A stretch of 64,000 nucleotides of DNA from Burkholderiales bacterium Ga0077544. Its GTDB lineage: Bacteria > Pseudomonadota > Gammaproteobacteria > Burkholderiales > Burkholderiaceae_D. The notes under the pieces are model-generated. The model saw only the letters and a program-made list of their open reading frames with translations. It made no database searches and was not told where the DNA came from. Positions 8,259 through 16,280 of this stretch are shown here, one piece after another. Every line of letters begins with the position of its first letter. Positions within the stretch are counted from its first letter, which is position 1. The translations under genes were made by a program, and so were the position numbers. Location: NCBI GenBank assembly GCA_001464355.1, contig LNEU01000015.1:124001-188000 (forward strand), given 5' to 3'.

Positions 8259-8980
8259 TTGGCATAACGCTGGCGCTCGGCGGTTTGCTCGCCGGACAAT
8301 TGCTGGAAGGTGGAAAACTCAGTTCGCTGATTCAACCGGCCGCGTTCATTATCGTCGTGGTAGGCACAATGGGCGCAGTATTGCTGCAAAGCGGCTGGCC
8401 GACTTTTCTACGCGGTATCAAAATGGCGCGTCGCGTGTTTGTTCCGCAAGACGATGACTACCCAAGTCTGATGCACGAGATTACCAACTGGAGCACGATA
8501 GCCCGACGCGAAGGTCTTTTGAGCCTGGAGCGTGTCATCAAGGATGTCAAAGATCCTTTCATTGCGCATGGTTTGCGCTTGATCGTCGATGGCGTCGATC
8601 CACATAAATTACGCGGCGTGCTCGACATGGAAATCGGCGCATACGAAACGCGCGAACGTCTGGCTGTAAAAATCTGGGAGTCAGCAGGCGGTTATGCACC
8701 AACCATAGGTATTCTCGGCGCAGTGCTGGGGTTGATCCACGTGATGGAAAATTTGTCTGACCCCAGCCGTCTCGGTAGCGGGATTGCAGTGGCGTTCGTT
8801 GCAACGATTTACGGTGTCGGGTTTGCCAATCTGGTGTTCTTGCCGATTGCCAGCAAACTCAAGGCGATCGTCGCACGCGATGTTTTCAGACACGAGATGC
8901 TGGCCGATGCATTCTCCGGTATTGCCGCTGGCGATAATCCGCGCCTGATCGAAGAGCGCATGAATATCTACTTGATGTAG
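8240..8980 (+). CDS. motC: Flagellar stator protein MotC (MotA family)
   Basis: MotC is a MotA-family stator subunit that, with MotD, forms a proton-driven torque unit in the inner membrane. The 246-residue product has four membrane segments: two near the N-terminus (about 3-20 and 33-52) and two at about 150-205 with the conserved PTIGILGAVLGLIHVM stretch. The size and the partner gene point to the MotC/MotD type known from Pseudomonas rather than MotA/MotB. The start is GTG at 8240, preceded by GGGAG, inside the last codons of fliA. No separate promoter is evident, so it is probably co-transcribed with the flh genes. Confidence 0.88.
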   Translation: MDWGSLIGITLALGGLLAGQLLEGGKLSSLIQPAAFIIVVVGTMGAVLLQSGWPTFLRGIKMARRVFVPQDDDYPSLMHEITNWSTIARREGLLSLERVIKDVKDPFIAHGLRLIVDGVDPHKLRGVLDMEIGAYETRERLAVKIWESAGGYAPTIGILGAVLGLIHVMENLSDPSRLGSGIAVAFVATIYGVGFANLVFLPIASKLKAIVARDVFRHEMLADAFSGIAAGDNPRLIEERMNIYLM

Positions 8981-9005
8981 TTCGTTTTCAGCCCAGACAC
9001 CCAAC

Positions 9006-9788
9006 ATGGCCCGCAGAAAACACGAAGAAGAGCATGAAAACCATGAACGCTGGCTGGTGTCTTACGCCGACTTCATCACCTTGCTGTTCGCCTTCTTCGT
9101 CGTCATGTATGCCATTTCGTCGGTCAACGAAGGCAAGTACCGCATTCTGTCCGACTCTCTTGGCATTGCCTTCGGTGGTGCCACACCCAAAACGCCAGCC
9201 TTGAAAGATCCCATCGAGGTGAGCCGTCCGGCATTGAACAGTCGGCCAATTCCTACGCTTGCACAACGCGCCAGCGAGGCGGCAGTCAAACGTGAAAAAG
9301 CCCAGATGACGAATATCGCTCGCGATATTTTGAAAGCGATGGCGCCGCTGATCAGCCAAGGAAAAGTGCGCGTGACGCAAACCAGTCGCGGTGTCAGCGT
9401 AGAGATTAATGCCAGCGTATTGTTTGCGCCAGGTGAAGCAAAGCTCAGCCCCATATCGGAAAAAGCCTTGCGCGCAGTCGGTGAAGTATTAAACAAGGTC
9501 GACAACGACATTCAAGTCGAAGGCCATACCGATAACGTGCCGATCAGCACAGCGATGTTCCCATCCAACTGGGAATTATCTGCGGTGCGAGCGAGTAGCG
9601 TTGTCCGCTTGTTTCTCGACAATGGCATGGATGAAAAACGCCTGGTTGCGATGGGCCACGGCGCCAATCAACCCGTCGCCAGCAACGATACTGCAGAAGG
9701 GCGCTTACGTAATCGTCGTGTGCAGTTGATGATTCTTTCCGGCCTGCCTGAAGTGGTGACTGAAGTCCCGGTTACTGCAGAAAACTGA
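9006..9788 (+). CDS. motD: Flagellar stator protein MotD (MotB family)
   Basis: MotD anchors the stator to peptidoglycan and carries the proton-binding aspartate. The 260-residue protein has a charged cytoplasmic N-terminus (RRKHEEEHENHE), one membrane segment starting SYADFITLLFAFF with the key Asp22, and a C-terminal OmpA-like domain (about 125-245) seen in VEGHTDNVPIS and GRLRNRRVQL. It follows motC by 25 bases. Together with motC it makes one full stator set; whether a motA/motB set exists elsewhere cannot be seen here. Confidence 0.9.
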   Translation: MARRKHEEEHENHERWLVSYADFITLLFAFFVVMYAISSVNEGKYRILSDSLGIAFGGATPKTPALKDPIEVSRPALNSRPIPTLAQRASEAAVKREKAQMTNIARDILKAMAPLISQGKVRVTQTSRGVSVEINASVLFAPGEAKLSPISEKALRAVGEVLNKVDNDIQVEGHTDNVPISTAMFPSNWELSAVRASSVVRLFLDNGMDEKRLVAMGHGANQPVASNDTAEGRLRNRRVQLMILSGLPEVVTEVPVTAEN

Positions 9789-9832
9789 TCGCACGCTTGG
9801 TACGCGATTCACGTACACACCTAGGGCTGACT

Positions 9833-10669
9833 ATGAAAATAGTATTAATTGGAATTTTGATTTCAATAACGGTATTTGCGCAAGCGAACACAATGAAGGC
9901 CGTAGATAAGGCTGACCTTATACCAATGGTTACAAACGTTATTTTCCCTGCAGACTTACGATTGGCGGTTACGAGTAAAAATGCTGACGAAGCAAATAAA
10001 TTTTTTGGTTTGTCAGATACCACAGTTGTAGGCCTTGGTGCTGCACTCTTAACGTTAATAAGCACGATAGCAGGTACGCTTTTAGCTAATTTGCAAAGTC
10101 GCTACTTACTTCGAGAAAATAATGCACAAGCCAGACAACTTCAGGATGAATCTAATATACAAAAAAATCTTGAAGCTGAAATTACGCGCAAGTTTGTAAT
10201 GCGACAGTCACTTTATCAAGGTTCTATTGGCGTGACTTTAGAGGCTAATATTTTCTTCGCAAAATTTTTAAGCCAATCTGATCCTAGCGATATTGATCCG
10301 TTTTTCAATTTTAATAAATGCTTGTCTGAAATTCAGTTAGTAGGTGATGATGAAACGGTAAAAGCGGCGTTTGAGTTGCAAAGAGAGACTGGAAAATGTT
10401 TTTTCAAACTAATGAAAAATCGTGAAGTAATCGACTATTGTCGGGCAAAGAATTCGAATAGTCTGAACACAGTCGTCGATATAGAAATTAACGCCTTGAA
10501 TACCGAAATGTTGAAGGAGTCTGAAGAGAGTCGTAGGTTGCAAGCAGTGTTGCTTTGGAATATGAAGCGAGAGCTCGGGATCAGCACAAATCTTGACGCG
10601 CTTATCAGGGAGACAGAGGCATCTGGGAAGTTGGCAATAGAGTCTTTGGACAATCTAATGAGTGAATGA
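9833..10669 (+). CDS. Unknown AT-rich membrane protein
   Basis: I do not recognise this 278-residue product. ATG at 9833 gives an N-terminus (MKIVLIGILISITVFAQA) that looks like a cleavable signal peptide; the TTG at 9797 is less likely. A second hydrophobic segment covers about residues 64-86, followed by a polar, probably helical region (about 90-125) and a charged helical C-terminal domain. Base composition differs sharply from its neighbours: two 60-base stretches counted by hand (10141-10200 and 10261-10320) are 30% and 27% G+C, against 58% at 9661-9720 in motD. This suggests recent acquisition. It points toward the minus-strand DUF2520 gene and is not clearly part of the flagellar transcript. 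Confidence 0.75.
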   Translation: MKIVLIGILISITVFAQANTMKAVDKADLIPMVTNVIFPADLRLAVTSKNADEANKFFGLSDTTVVGLGAALLTLISTIAGTLLANLQSRYLLRENNAQARQLQDESNIQKNLEAEITRKFVMRQSLYQGSIGVTLEANIFFAKFLSQSDPSDIDPFFNFNKCLSEIQLVGDDETVKAAFELQRETGKCFFKLMKNREVIDYCRAKNSNSLNTVVDIEINALNTEMLKESEESRRLQAVLLWNMKRELGISTNLDALIRETEASGKLAIESLDNLMSE

Positions 10670-10684
10670 GTAAAAGTAATTAAA

Positions 10685-11512
10685 TTAATTTCGTCGTGCC
10701 AAGCGTGAAGTTAGCTTGCCAAGCTGTTTATAGAGTTCGCCATAACGGCGATTCCATTTTCTGACGGCACGGTATTGATTCAGCACTGTTGCCACATCGC
10801 CGCGCGCGATTGGCCCTGTCAGTGCTTGTTGCGGCCCGATCTTCAAAACATTCTCTGTCGTTTCACGCACCAGCGACGCCATCATCTTGAGAGCGACGTC
10901 TTGCGGTATGCCGGCTCGTCCATAGGTTTGCACGGCCGTGTCGAGCAGCGTTACCAGGTAGTTGGATGCGAATACGGCGGCGGCGTGATAGAGGATTTTT
11001 TCTTCACTCTTGATCGTGACTAGTTGCGCACCGATTGCTGTGAATAGCGGCGCAAGAATATCGAGAGCGCGCTGCTCGCCCTCGACGCCGCAGTAAGTGT
11101 CGGCGAAATCGTTGATGATTTTTTCCGGTACTGCAAAGCTGCGGATGGAATGAATGCTGGCGATTGCTGCGCCACGCGTGCTGGCAGCTTGCAGTATCGA
11201 TGACGGCAGCGCGCCACTGCAATGAAAGACGATGCTGTTTGAGGAAAGGCAATCGGCGTTTGCCAAAGCCTCACAGCAGGCCGCAATTTGATCGTCAGGT
11301 GCAGCGATCAGGTAGATGTCGGCAGGGCGCAGGTCCGCGTAGTTGCGTGCTACACGTCCTGCACCTATAAAACCGATCGCGTTTATTCCGCTGGCTGTCG
11401 AGCGATTCAAGATGTCTTGAATCTCGACGGCATGATGTTCTTGCCACAAGCGTCCCAGCGTCTGGCCGACTTTGCCACAACCGATAATGCTGAGTGTCGC
11501 TGGCTGGTTCAT
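10685..11512 (-). CDS. DUF2520 / Rossmann-fold NAD(P)-binding protein
   Basis: The 275-residue product starts with a dinucleotide-binding beta-alpha-beta unit, SIIGCGKVGQTLG (about residues 8-20), and continues like F420- or NADP-dependent oxidoreductases of the ProC/6-phosphogluconate dehydrogenase superfamily: a Rossmann domain to about residue 130 (ending FHCSGALPSSIL) and an all-helical DUF2520 domain after it (YHAAAVFASNYLVTLLD). The substrate is not known from sequence. The start is ATG at 11512. It lies 25 bases downstream of the ABC-F gene on the same strand and may share its transcript. Confidence 0.85.
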   Translation of the reverse strand: MNQPATLSIIGCGKVGQTLGRLWQEHHAVEIQDILNRSTASGINAIGFIGAGRVARNYADLRPADIYLIAAPDDQIAACCEALANADCLSSNSIVFHCSGALPSSILQAASTRGAAIASIHSIRSFAVPEKIINDFADTYCGVEGEQRALDILAPLFTAIGAQLVTIKSEEKILYHAAAVFASNYLVTLLDTAVQTYGRAGIPQDVALKMMASLVRETTENVLKIGPQQALTGPIARGDVATVLNQYRAVRKWNRRYGELYKQLGKLTSRLARRN

Positions 11513-11537
11513 GCTGGTCGCTTGTGATTGGTTTTGC

Positions 11538-13541
11538 TTACTTGCCTGCTTTTTCCAACGCTTCTTGCTGCTCTAACCATTCAGCTTCTAACTGTGTCAC
11601 TTCTTTCGTGTAGAAAGACTGATCTGCTAGCAGTTGCTTCAGTTCTTTTTTCTTGGCAGCATCGTAGATCAATGGATCGGCAAGAGCTGTTTCTACTGTG
11701 GCTTTCTGTGCGTTACGCTTGGCGATTTGCTCTTCCAGCTTTTTGATTTTGAGTTCGATCGGCTTTCTGTGCGCGGCCAGTTTTTGGCGATCTTCTGCTT
11801 CCTGTTTTTTCTGTTCACGTTTGTCTACTGCCGATGCTGCGGGTGCAGCAGGTGCGATGATGCTGGCAGATTTTTCTTTGACGGCTGGCAGCGCTGCTGC
11901 ATTGCCGGCGGCGGCGTTCTTGGTAGCTAATTTGGTTTTGAACAGCCAATCCTTGTAATCGTCCAGGTCGCCATCGAATGGTTGCAGTTTGCCGTCGGCG
12001 ACGATGATGAATTCATCGGTGGTGGCACGCAGCAGATGCCTATCATGTGAGACAACCATCAGCGTGCCTTCAAATTGCGCCAGTGCCATCGTCAATGCTT
12101 CGCGTGTTTCCAGATCCAAATGGTTGGTTGGTTCATCGAGCAGCAACAGGTTGGGGCGTTGCCATACGATCAGTGCCAAAGCGAGACGTGCTTTTTCACC
12201 ACCGGAAAATGGCGCGATTTTACTCGTGACCATTGCGCCGTTGAAGTTGAAGCTGCCGAGGAAGTTGCGCAGTTCTTGTTCACGAACATTCGGTGCGATA
12301 TGAGCGAGATGCCACAGCGGTGATTCTTCGTGGCGCAGCATTTCAACTTGATGCTGGGCGAAGTAGCCGATCGCCAAGCCTTTGCCGAATTCTGATACGC
12401 CGCTCAGCGGAGCAAGTTCTGCTGCGATGGTTTTGATCAATGTCGATTTACCGGCACCGTTGACACCAAGCAGCCCGATGCGCTGGCCGATCTGCAATGA
12501 GAAGTTGATACCGGAAACGATTTTCTTTTCCGTGATGGAATAATCGGTTTCGTCTTCAATGCGATAACCGGCATCGACGTTTTCCATCACCAGCAATGGA
12601 TTCGGTGCCGCAGCCGGTTCGCGGAATTCAAATGAAAATTCAGCAGCAGCACGCAAGGGCGCGAGCTCATCCATTTTCTCCAAAGCCTTCATCCGGCTTT
12701 GAGCTTGACGTGCTTTGCTGGCTTGCGCCTTGAAGCGGTTGATGAAAGATTCCAGATGCGCCCGTTGGCGTGTTTGTTTTTCCAGCGCGCTTTGCGCCAG
12801 GATCATTTGTGCCGCACGTTGACGTTCGAAGCCGGAGTAATTACCTGAGTAGCGTTTTAGTTTGCGCTCGTCGATATGCACGATGACGTTGACGACAGCA
12901 TCCAGGAAATCCCTATCATGCGAGATGACGATCAAAGTACCTGGATAACGTTTGAGCCAGTCTTCCAGCCAGATGATGGCATCCAAATCCAAATGGTTGG
13001 TTGGTTCATCGAGCAGCAGCAAGTCGGAAGGACACATCAAGGCTTGCGCCAGATTCAAACGCATACGCCAACCGCCGGAGAAACTCGCAACCGGTTGTTC
13101 CATCTGCGCCATCGTGAAGCCGAGGCCGAGCAGCAATTGTTCGCCGCGCGAGCGCACGGTGTAGGCGTCGGCATCGGCCAATGCGCTGTAAAGATCGCCG
13201 ATCAATACACCATTGTCAGTCGTGTCTGGTTCGCTTTCGAGGAAGGCGAGTTCTTCTTCCAGACGACGCAAGGTGACGTCGCCATCGATAGCGTAATCGA
13301 TCGCCGAGCGTTCCAGTGGCGGAGTTTCTTGCGCAACGTAGGCGACGCGCCATTTGGCTGGAAAATCGATAGAGCCAAGGTCTGCATGCAGTTCACCCCG
13401 CAGCAATCCGAACAGACTGGACTTGCCCGCGCCGTTGGCACCGATCAGGCCGATTTTATCGCCTGGATTAAGTGTGACGTCGACTTTGTCGAGAAGTGGC
13501 TTGATGCCACGCATGAGTGAAACTTGTTGAAAACGGATCAT
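11538..13541 (-). CDS. yheS: ABC-F ATPase, YheS type
   Basis: ABC-F proteins have two ATPase domains and no membrane domain and act on ribosomes rather than in transport. This 667-residue protein has domain 1 (Walker A GANGAGKS near residue 34, signature FSGGW), a linker with the arginine- and lysine-rich helices (RAHLESFINRFKAQ), domain 2 (GVNGAGKS near residue 359, signature FSGGEK) and a C-terminal alanine-rich region ending in a coiled coil (about 575-665). The N-terminus MIRFQQVSLMRGIKPLLDK and overall length match YheS better than Uup or EttA. The precise ribosomal role is not readable from sequence. Confidence 0.9.
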   Translation of the reverse strand: MIRFQQVSLMRGIKPLLDKVDVTLNPGDKIGLIGANGAGKSSLFGLLRGELHADLGSIDFPAKWRVAYVAQETPPLERSAIDYAIDGDVTLRRLEEELAFLESEPDTTDNGVLIGDLYSALADADAYTVRSRGEQLLLGLGFTMAQMEQPVASFSGGWRMRLNLAQALMCPSDLLLLDEPTNHLDLDAIIWLEDWLKRYPGTLIVISHDRDFLDAVVNVIVHIDERKLKRYSGNYSGFERQRAAQMILAQSALEKQTRQRAHLESFINRFKAQASKARQAQSRMKALEKMDELAPLRAAAEFSFEFREPAAAPNPLLVMENVDAGYRIEDETDYSITEKKIVSGINFSLQIGQRIGLLGVNGAGKSTLIKTIAAELAPLSGVSEFGKGLAIGYFAQHQVEMLRHEESPLWHLAHIAPNVREQELRNFLGSFNFNGAMVTSKIAPFSGGEKARLALALIVWQRPNLLLLDEPTNHLDLETREALTMALAQFEGTLMVVSHDRHLLRATTDEFIIVADGKLQPFDGDLDDYKDWLFKTKLATKNAAAGNAAALPAVKEKSASIIAPAAPAASAVDKREQKKQEAEDRQKLAAHRKPIELKIKKLEEQIAKRNAQKATVETALADPLIYDAAKKKELKQLLADQSFYTKEVTQLEAEWLEQQEALEKAGK

Positions 13542-13694
13542 GTGGTGTGTAAGTGGATCGCGCTGGCGACCGACTTTGCTTCTTCAATAAACGATTTAAA
13601 AAATAAGCGGCAAGAAAAGTTTCTTGTAGCCGAAAGATGGAACTGCAAGTTGTGTACCTTGCTTATGCGAAATGTCAGTTCGCTGATTTGCCCG

Positions 13695-13714
13695 GTTCCC
13701 GCATCTGCGGGAAC
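13695..13714. repeat. REP-like palindrome (GTTCCCGC/GCGGGAAC)
   Basis: GTTCCCGC (13695-13702) and GCGGGAAC (13707-13714) form a perfect eight-base stem with an ATCT loop. Elements of the type TTCCCGC-loop-GCGGGAA are a widespread dispersed repeat in beta- and gammaproteobacteria. It sits in the 187-base gap between prmB and yheS, 15 bases after the prmB stop on the minus strand. No U-tract follows on either strand at useful distance, so a repeat is more likely than a terminator. Confidence 0.5.
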
Positions 13715-13728
13715 GAGCATATAAAAAA

Positions 13729-14619
13729 TTACTGCAACTGATCGGCGGTGACCAGGAACACCATGTCATCACCGGCGCTGGTAGTGAGCCAGGTCAAATT
13801 CAATTCTGGGAATGCGGCTTCTGCAAATGCGCGTTCGTTGCCGATTTCGACCATCAAGATGCCTTTTGGCGTCAGTCGTTTTGCTGCGCCGGCAACAATC
13901 TTGCGTACTAAATCCATGCCGTCGTCGCCGCCTGCCAAAGCAATTTGCGGCTCACGCAAATATTCCGGTGGCAGCTTGCCCATCGATGTGGAATTGACAT
14001 ACGGCGGATTGGTGATGATCAGGTCGTATTTATTCTCGGGCACATTCGAGTAGAGATCGGATTCGATCAGGGTAATGCGATCTTGCAGTTCGTATTCTTC
14101 CACATTGATTTTTGCAACGGCCAGCGCATCAGCAGAAATGTCGACCGTGTCGACTTGCGCATTCGGGAATGCATCTGCCAGCATGATAGGCAGGCAGCCG
14201 GAACCGGTGCACAGTTCTAGGATGTTGGTGATCTTGTCTGGATTGCTGACCCATGGCGAGAATTGATCAGGGATCAACTCGGCAATAAAAGAACGCGGCA
14301 CGATCACACGCTCATCGACGTAAAACCGGTAGCCGCCCAGCCAACCTTCGTTGGTAATGTAAGCAGCAGGCACACGCTCATCGGCGCGTTGTTCGATCAC
14401 GCGCAGGACGGCATCAACTTCATCCTGCAACAAATGCGCATCGAAAAACGGATCGAGCTTGTCGAGTGGTAGTTTCAATGTATGCAGAATCAGGTAGGCG
14501 GCTTCATCCAGTGCATTCGTGCTGCCATGGCCGAAGAACAGCTTCGCGGTGTTAAAGCGGGTCACTGCGTAACGCAGCAAGTCGCGTATGGTAGAGAGAT
14601 CGTTAGGCATGGTAGGCAT
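13729..14619 (-). CDS. prmB: Ribosomal protein L3 glutamine methyltransferase PrmB
   Basis: PrmB N5-methylates a glutamine of ribosomal protein L3 using S-adenosylmethionine. The 296-residue product has a helical N-terminal substrate domain (about 1-110) and a Rossmann methyltransferase domain with the SAM motif LELCTGSGCLPIML and the catalytic NPPY motif (IITNPPYVNS), both typical of glutamine methyltransferases. The residues after NPPY (PPEYLREPQIALAGGDDGMDLV) fit PrmB rather than PrmC. ATG at 14619 is preferred; a TTG four codons upstream (14631) and an ATG three codons inside are alternatives. Confidence 0.93.
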   Translation of the reverse strand: MPTMPNDLSTIRDLLRYAVTRFNTAKLFFGHGSTNALDEAAYLILHTLKLPLDKLDPFFDAHLLQDEVDAVLRVIEQRADERVPAAYITNEGWLGGYRFYVDERVIVPRSFIAELIPDQFSPWVSNPDKITNILELCTGSGCLPIMLADAFPNAQVDTVDISADALAVAKINVEEYELQDRITLIESDLYSNVPENKYDLIITNPPYVNSTSMGKLPPEYLREPQIALAGGDDGMDLVRKIVAGAAKRLTPKGILMVEIGNERAFAEAAFPELNLTWLTTSAGDDMVFLVTADQLQ

Positions 14620-14648
14620 GGTTCTATACAACTACTAAAAAGGATGAA

Positions 14649-14677
14649 GCCCGATACGCGCGTTGCGCTTATCGGGC
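14649..14677. repeat. REP-like hairpin upstream of prmB
   Basis: GCCCGATA (14649-14656) pairs with TATCGGGC (14670-14677), and inside it GCGC (14658-14661) pairs with GCGC (14665-14668) across a GTT loop with one mismatch, giving a 13-position stem. The layout and the ...CGCTTATCGGGC end resemble enterobacterial REP units. It lies 30 bases before the prmB start on the minus strand. Confidence 0.5.
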
Positions 14678-14689
14678 AGGGTAATTTTT

Positions 14690-14735
14690 GATCAAGACGT
14701 GCAATATTTCAGCGCGTCTTGATCTTTCTATTTTT
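14690..14735 (+). terminator. Ten-base hairpin with trailing T-tract
   Basis: GATCAAGACG (14690-14699) and CGTCTTGATC (14715-14724) form a perfect ten-base stem with a 15-base loop, followed on the plus strand by TTTCTATTTTT. This has the form of an intrinsic terminator reading rightwards, but no plus-strand gene is known upstream. On the minus strand the stem is followed by A-rich sequence, so it would be a poor terminator for dapE. Confidence 0.5.
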
Positions 14736-14769
14736 CAAGGCAGTCGCATTTATTTCGCTAACTGCCTTG
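14736..14769. repeat. Nine-base inverted repeat after dapE
   Basis: CAAGGCAGT (14736-14744) and ACTGCCTTG (14761-14769) form a perfect stem with a 16-base loop, 24 bases beyond the dapE stop on the minus strand. It directly abuts the preceding hairpin, making three hairpins in tandem within about 120 bases. Confidence 0.45.
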
Positions 14770-14792
14770 ATGTCAGAATTAAAGTCGCAAAT

Positions 14793-15920
14793 TTACAGCA
14801 GCAAATTTTCCATCGTGCGGCGATAGATATTTTTCAATGGATCGATGAATCGCACTTCAATGTGTTCATCGATTTTATGAATGCTGCCATTAGGCGGGCC
14901 GAACTCAACGACTTGCGGGCAAATCTGCGCTATAAAGCGCCCATCAGATGTACCGCCGGTAGTCGACAATTCTGTCGTCACGCCGGTTTCGGATTTGATG
15001 GCATCTGCCATCGCATCACTCAACGAACCTTTTGCAGTCAGGAACGGATAACCGCTGATTGACCATTTCAAATCGTATTCAAGGCCATGCTTGTCGAGAA
15101 TTGCGTGCACACGTTTTTGCAAACCGTCGACAGTGCTGGCCGTGCAAAAACGGAAGTTGAAGTCGATCACGACGTTGCCCGGGATGACATTCGATGCGCC
15201 TGCGCCGCCATGTATATTCGATACCTGCCATGAAGTCGGCAAATAGTATTCGTTGCCGTCATCCCATTTTTCAGCGACCAATTCTGCCAATGCAGGTGCA
15301 CATTGATGAATCGGATTGCGCGCTAATTGCGGATAGGCGATGTGGCCTTGAATACCTTTGATCGTCAGCTTGCCGGACATGCTGCCGCGCCTACCATTCT
15401 TGATGGTGTCGCCCAGAACATCGGATGAAGTCGGTTCACCAACCACGCAGTAATCAAGTTGCTCGCCACGTGCTTTCAGCGCGTTACAAACGATCACGGT
15501 GCCATCGGTTGCAGGACCTTCTTCATCGCTGGTGATCAGGAAGCCGATCGAACCTTTATGGTCGGGATGTGCTTGCACGAATTCTTCGGCTGCGATGACC
15601 ATCGCTGCAATCGAAGTTTTCATATCGGCTGCACCACGACCGTACAGTTTGCCATCGCGTTGCGTAGGTACGAATGGTGGTGATGTCCACTGATCGAGAG
15701 GACCGGTGGGTACCACGTCGGTATGACCGGCAAATACCAGCAACGGTTGTGTAGTGCCTTTGCGTGCCCAAAGATTGGTGACGCCATCGGACTCTATGGT
15801 TTCGCAGACAAAACCGAGAGGCGACAACAATTCGATCAGGCGCGATTGGCAGCCTTTGTCTTCAGGTGTTACCGATGACAGTGAAATCAGTTCTTCAGTG
15901 AGAGCGAGCGTTTTGCTCAT
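14793..15920 (-). CDS. dapE: Succinyl-diaminopimelate desuccinylase DapE
   Basis: DapE is a zinc hydrolase that removes succinate from N-succinyl-LL-diaminopimelate in lysine and peptidoglycan precursor synthesis. The 375-residue protein has the M20-family metal and catalytic motifs: [11 protein letters not shown] (metal histidine and bridging Asp), [15 protein letters not shown] (general-base Glu) and C-terminal SIHKIDEH carrying the last histidine ligand. The dimerisation domain lies about residues 180-290. The start ATG at 15920 comes four bases after the ArsC-like gene, and that pair is also adjacent in E. coli (yffB-dapE). Confidence 0.97.
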   Translation of the reverse strand: MSKTLALTEELISLSSVTPEDKGCQSRLIELLSPLGFVCETIESDGVTNLWARKGTTQPLLVFAGHTDVVPTGPLDQWTSPPFVPTQRDGKLYGRGAADMKTSIAAMVIAAEEFVQAHPDHKGSIGFLITSDEEGPATDGTVIVCNALKARGEQLDYCVVGEPTSSDVLGDTIKNGRRGSMSGKLTIKGIQGHIAYPQLARNPIHQCAPALAELVAEKWDDGNEYYLPTSWQVSNIHGGAGASNVIPGNVVIDFNFRFCTASTVDGLQKRVHAILDKHGLEYDLKWSISGYPFLTAKGSLSDAMADAIKSETGVTTELSTTGGTSDGRFIAQICPQVVEFGPPNGSIHKIDEHIEVRFIDPLKNIYRRTMENLLL

Positions 15921-15924
15921 AGAG

Positions 15925-16278
15925 TTAATCTTGAAAAATTTGTTGATAAAGGTCGGCCGAGAAGCCGACTGTCGATTTTTTGTTCTTGACCAGTACCGGG
16001 CGCTTGATCACCGATGGCGACTCCAGCATTAGTTCGATTGCACTGGCGTTATCGATGATGGAGGCCTTGCGTTCATCAGGCAGATTGCGCCAGGTCGTAC
16101 CTTTGCGATTGATCAGTACGTCCCACGGCACGTCGAGTAACCAACCCGCAATCAGTTCGCGGGTAATGCCGTCTTTCTTGACGTCGTGAAAGACAAAATC
16201 GGTACCATTGTTGCTTAACCAGGTACGCGCTTTTTTGACCGTGTCGCAATTGGGGATGCCATACAGATTAATCGTCAT
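15925..16278 (-). CDS. ArsC/Spx-family protein (YffB type)
   Basis: This 117-residue protein has the thioredoxin-like ArsC fold. The N-terminus [20 protein letters not shown] carries a single cysteine in the position used by arsenate reductases and Spx proteins, and [14 protein letters not shown] near residue 95 resembles the conserved RPVL/I motif. Linkage to dapE, as for E. coli YffB, favours a YffB-type thiol protein rather than a true arsenate reductase, and no ars genes are nearby. It is two bases from the pilU stop and four bases from the dapE start, so the three genes form a tight run. Confidence 0.85.
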   Translation of the reverse strand: MTINLYGIPNCDTVKKARTWLSNNGTDFVFHDVKKDGITRELIAGWLLDVPWDVLINRKGTTWRNLPDERKASIIDNASAIELMLESPSVIKRPVLVKNKKSTVGFSADLYQQIFQD

Positions 16279-16280
16279 GC

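Noticed and set aside
9797-9832. TTG start for the unknown protein at 9.8 kb
   Set aside because: It would put charged residues before a good signal peptide; the ATG at 9833 gives a normal exported-protein N-terminus.
12876-13520. Long open frame (214 codons) on the plus strand opposite yheS
   Set aside because: It lies wholly inside a well-supported ABC-F gene, shows no recognisable domain, and is a codon-bias shadow. The same reasoning applies to open frames opposite ligA (25627-26283), map (31703-32317), rpsB (32886-33731), guaB (55926-56954) and guaA (58240-59148).
13538-13720. Small minus-strand frame starting LVPADAGTG
   Set aside because: It is the translation of the GTTCCCGC palindrome and the flanking gap, a known annotation artefact, with no other support.
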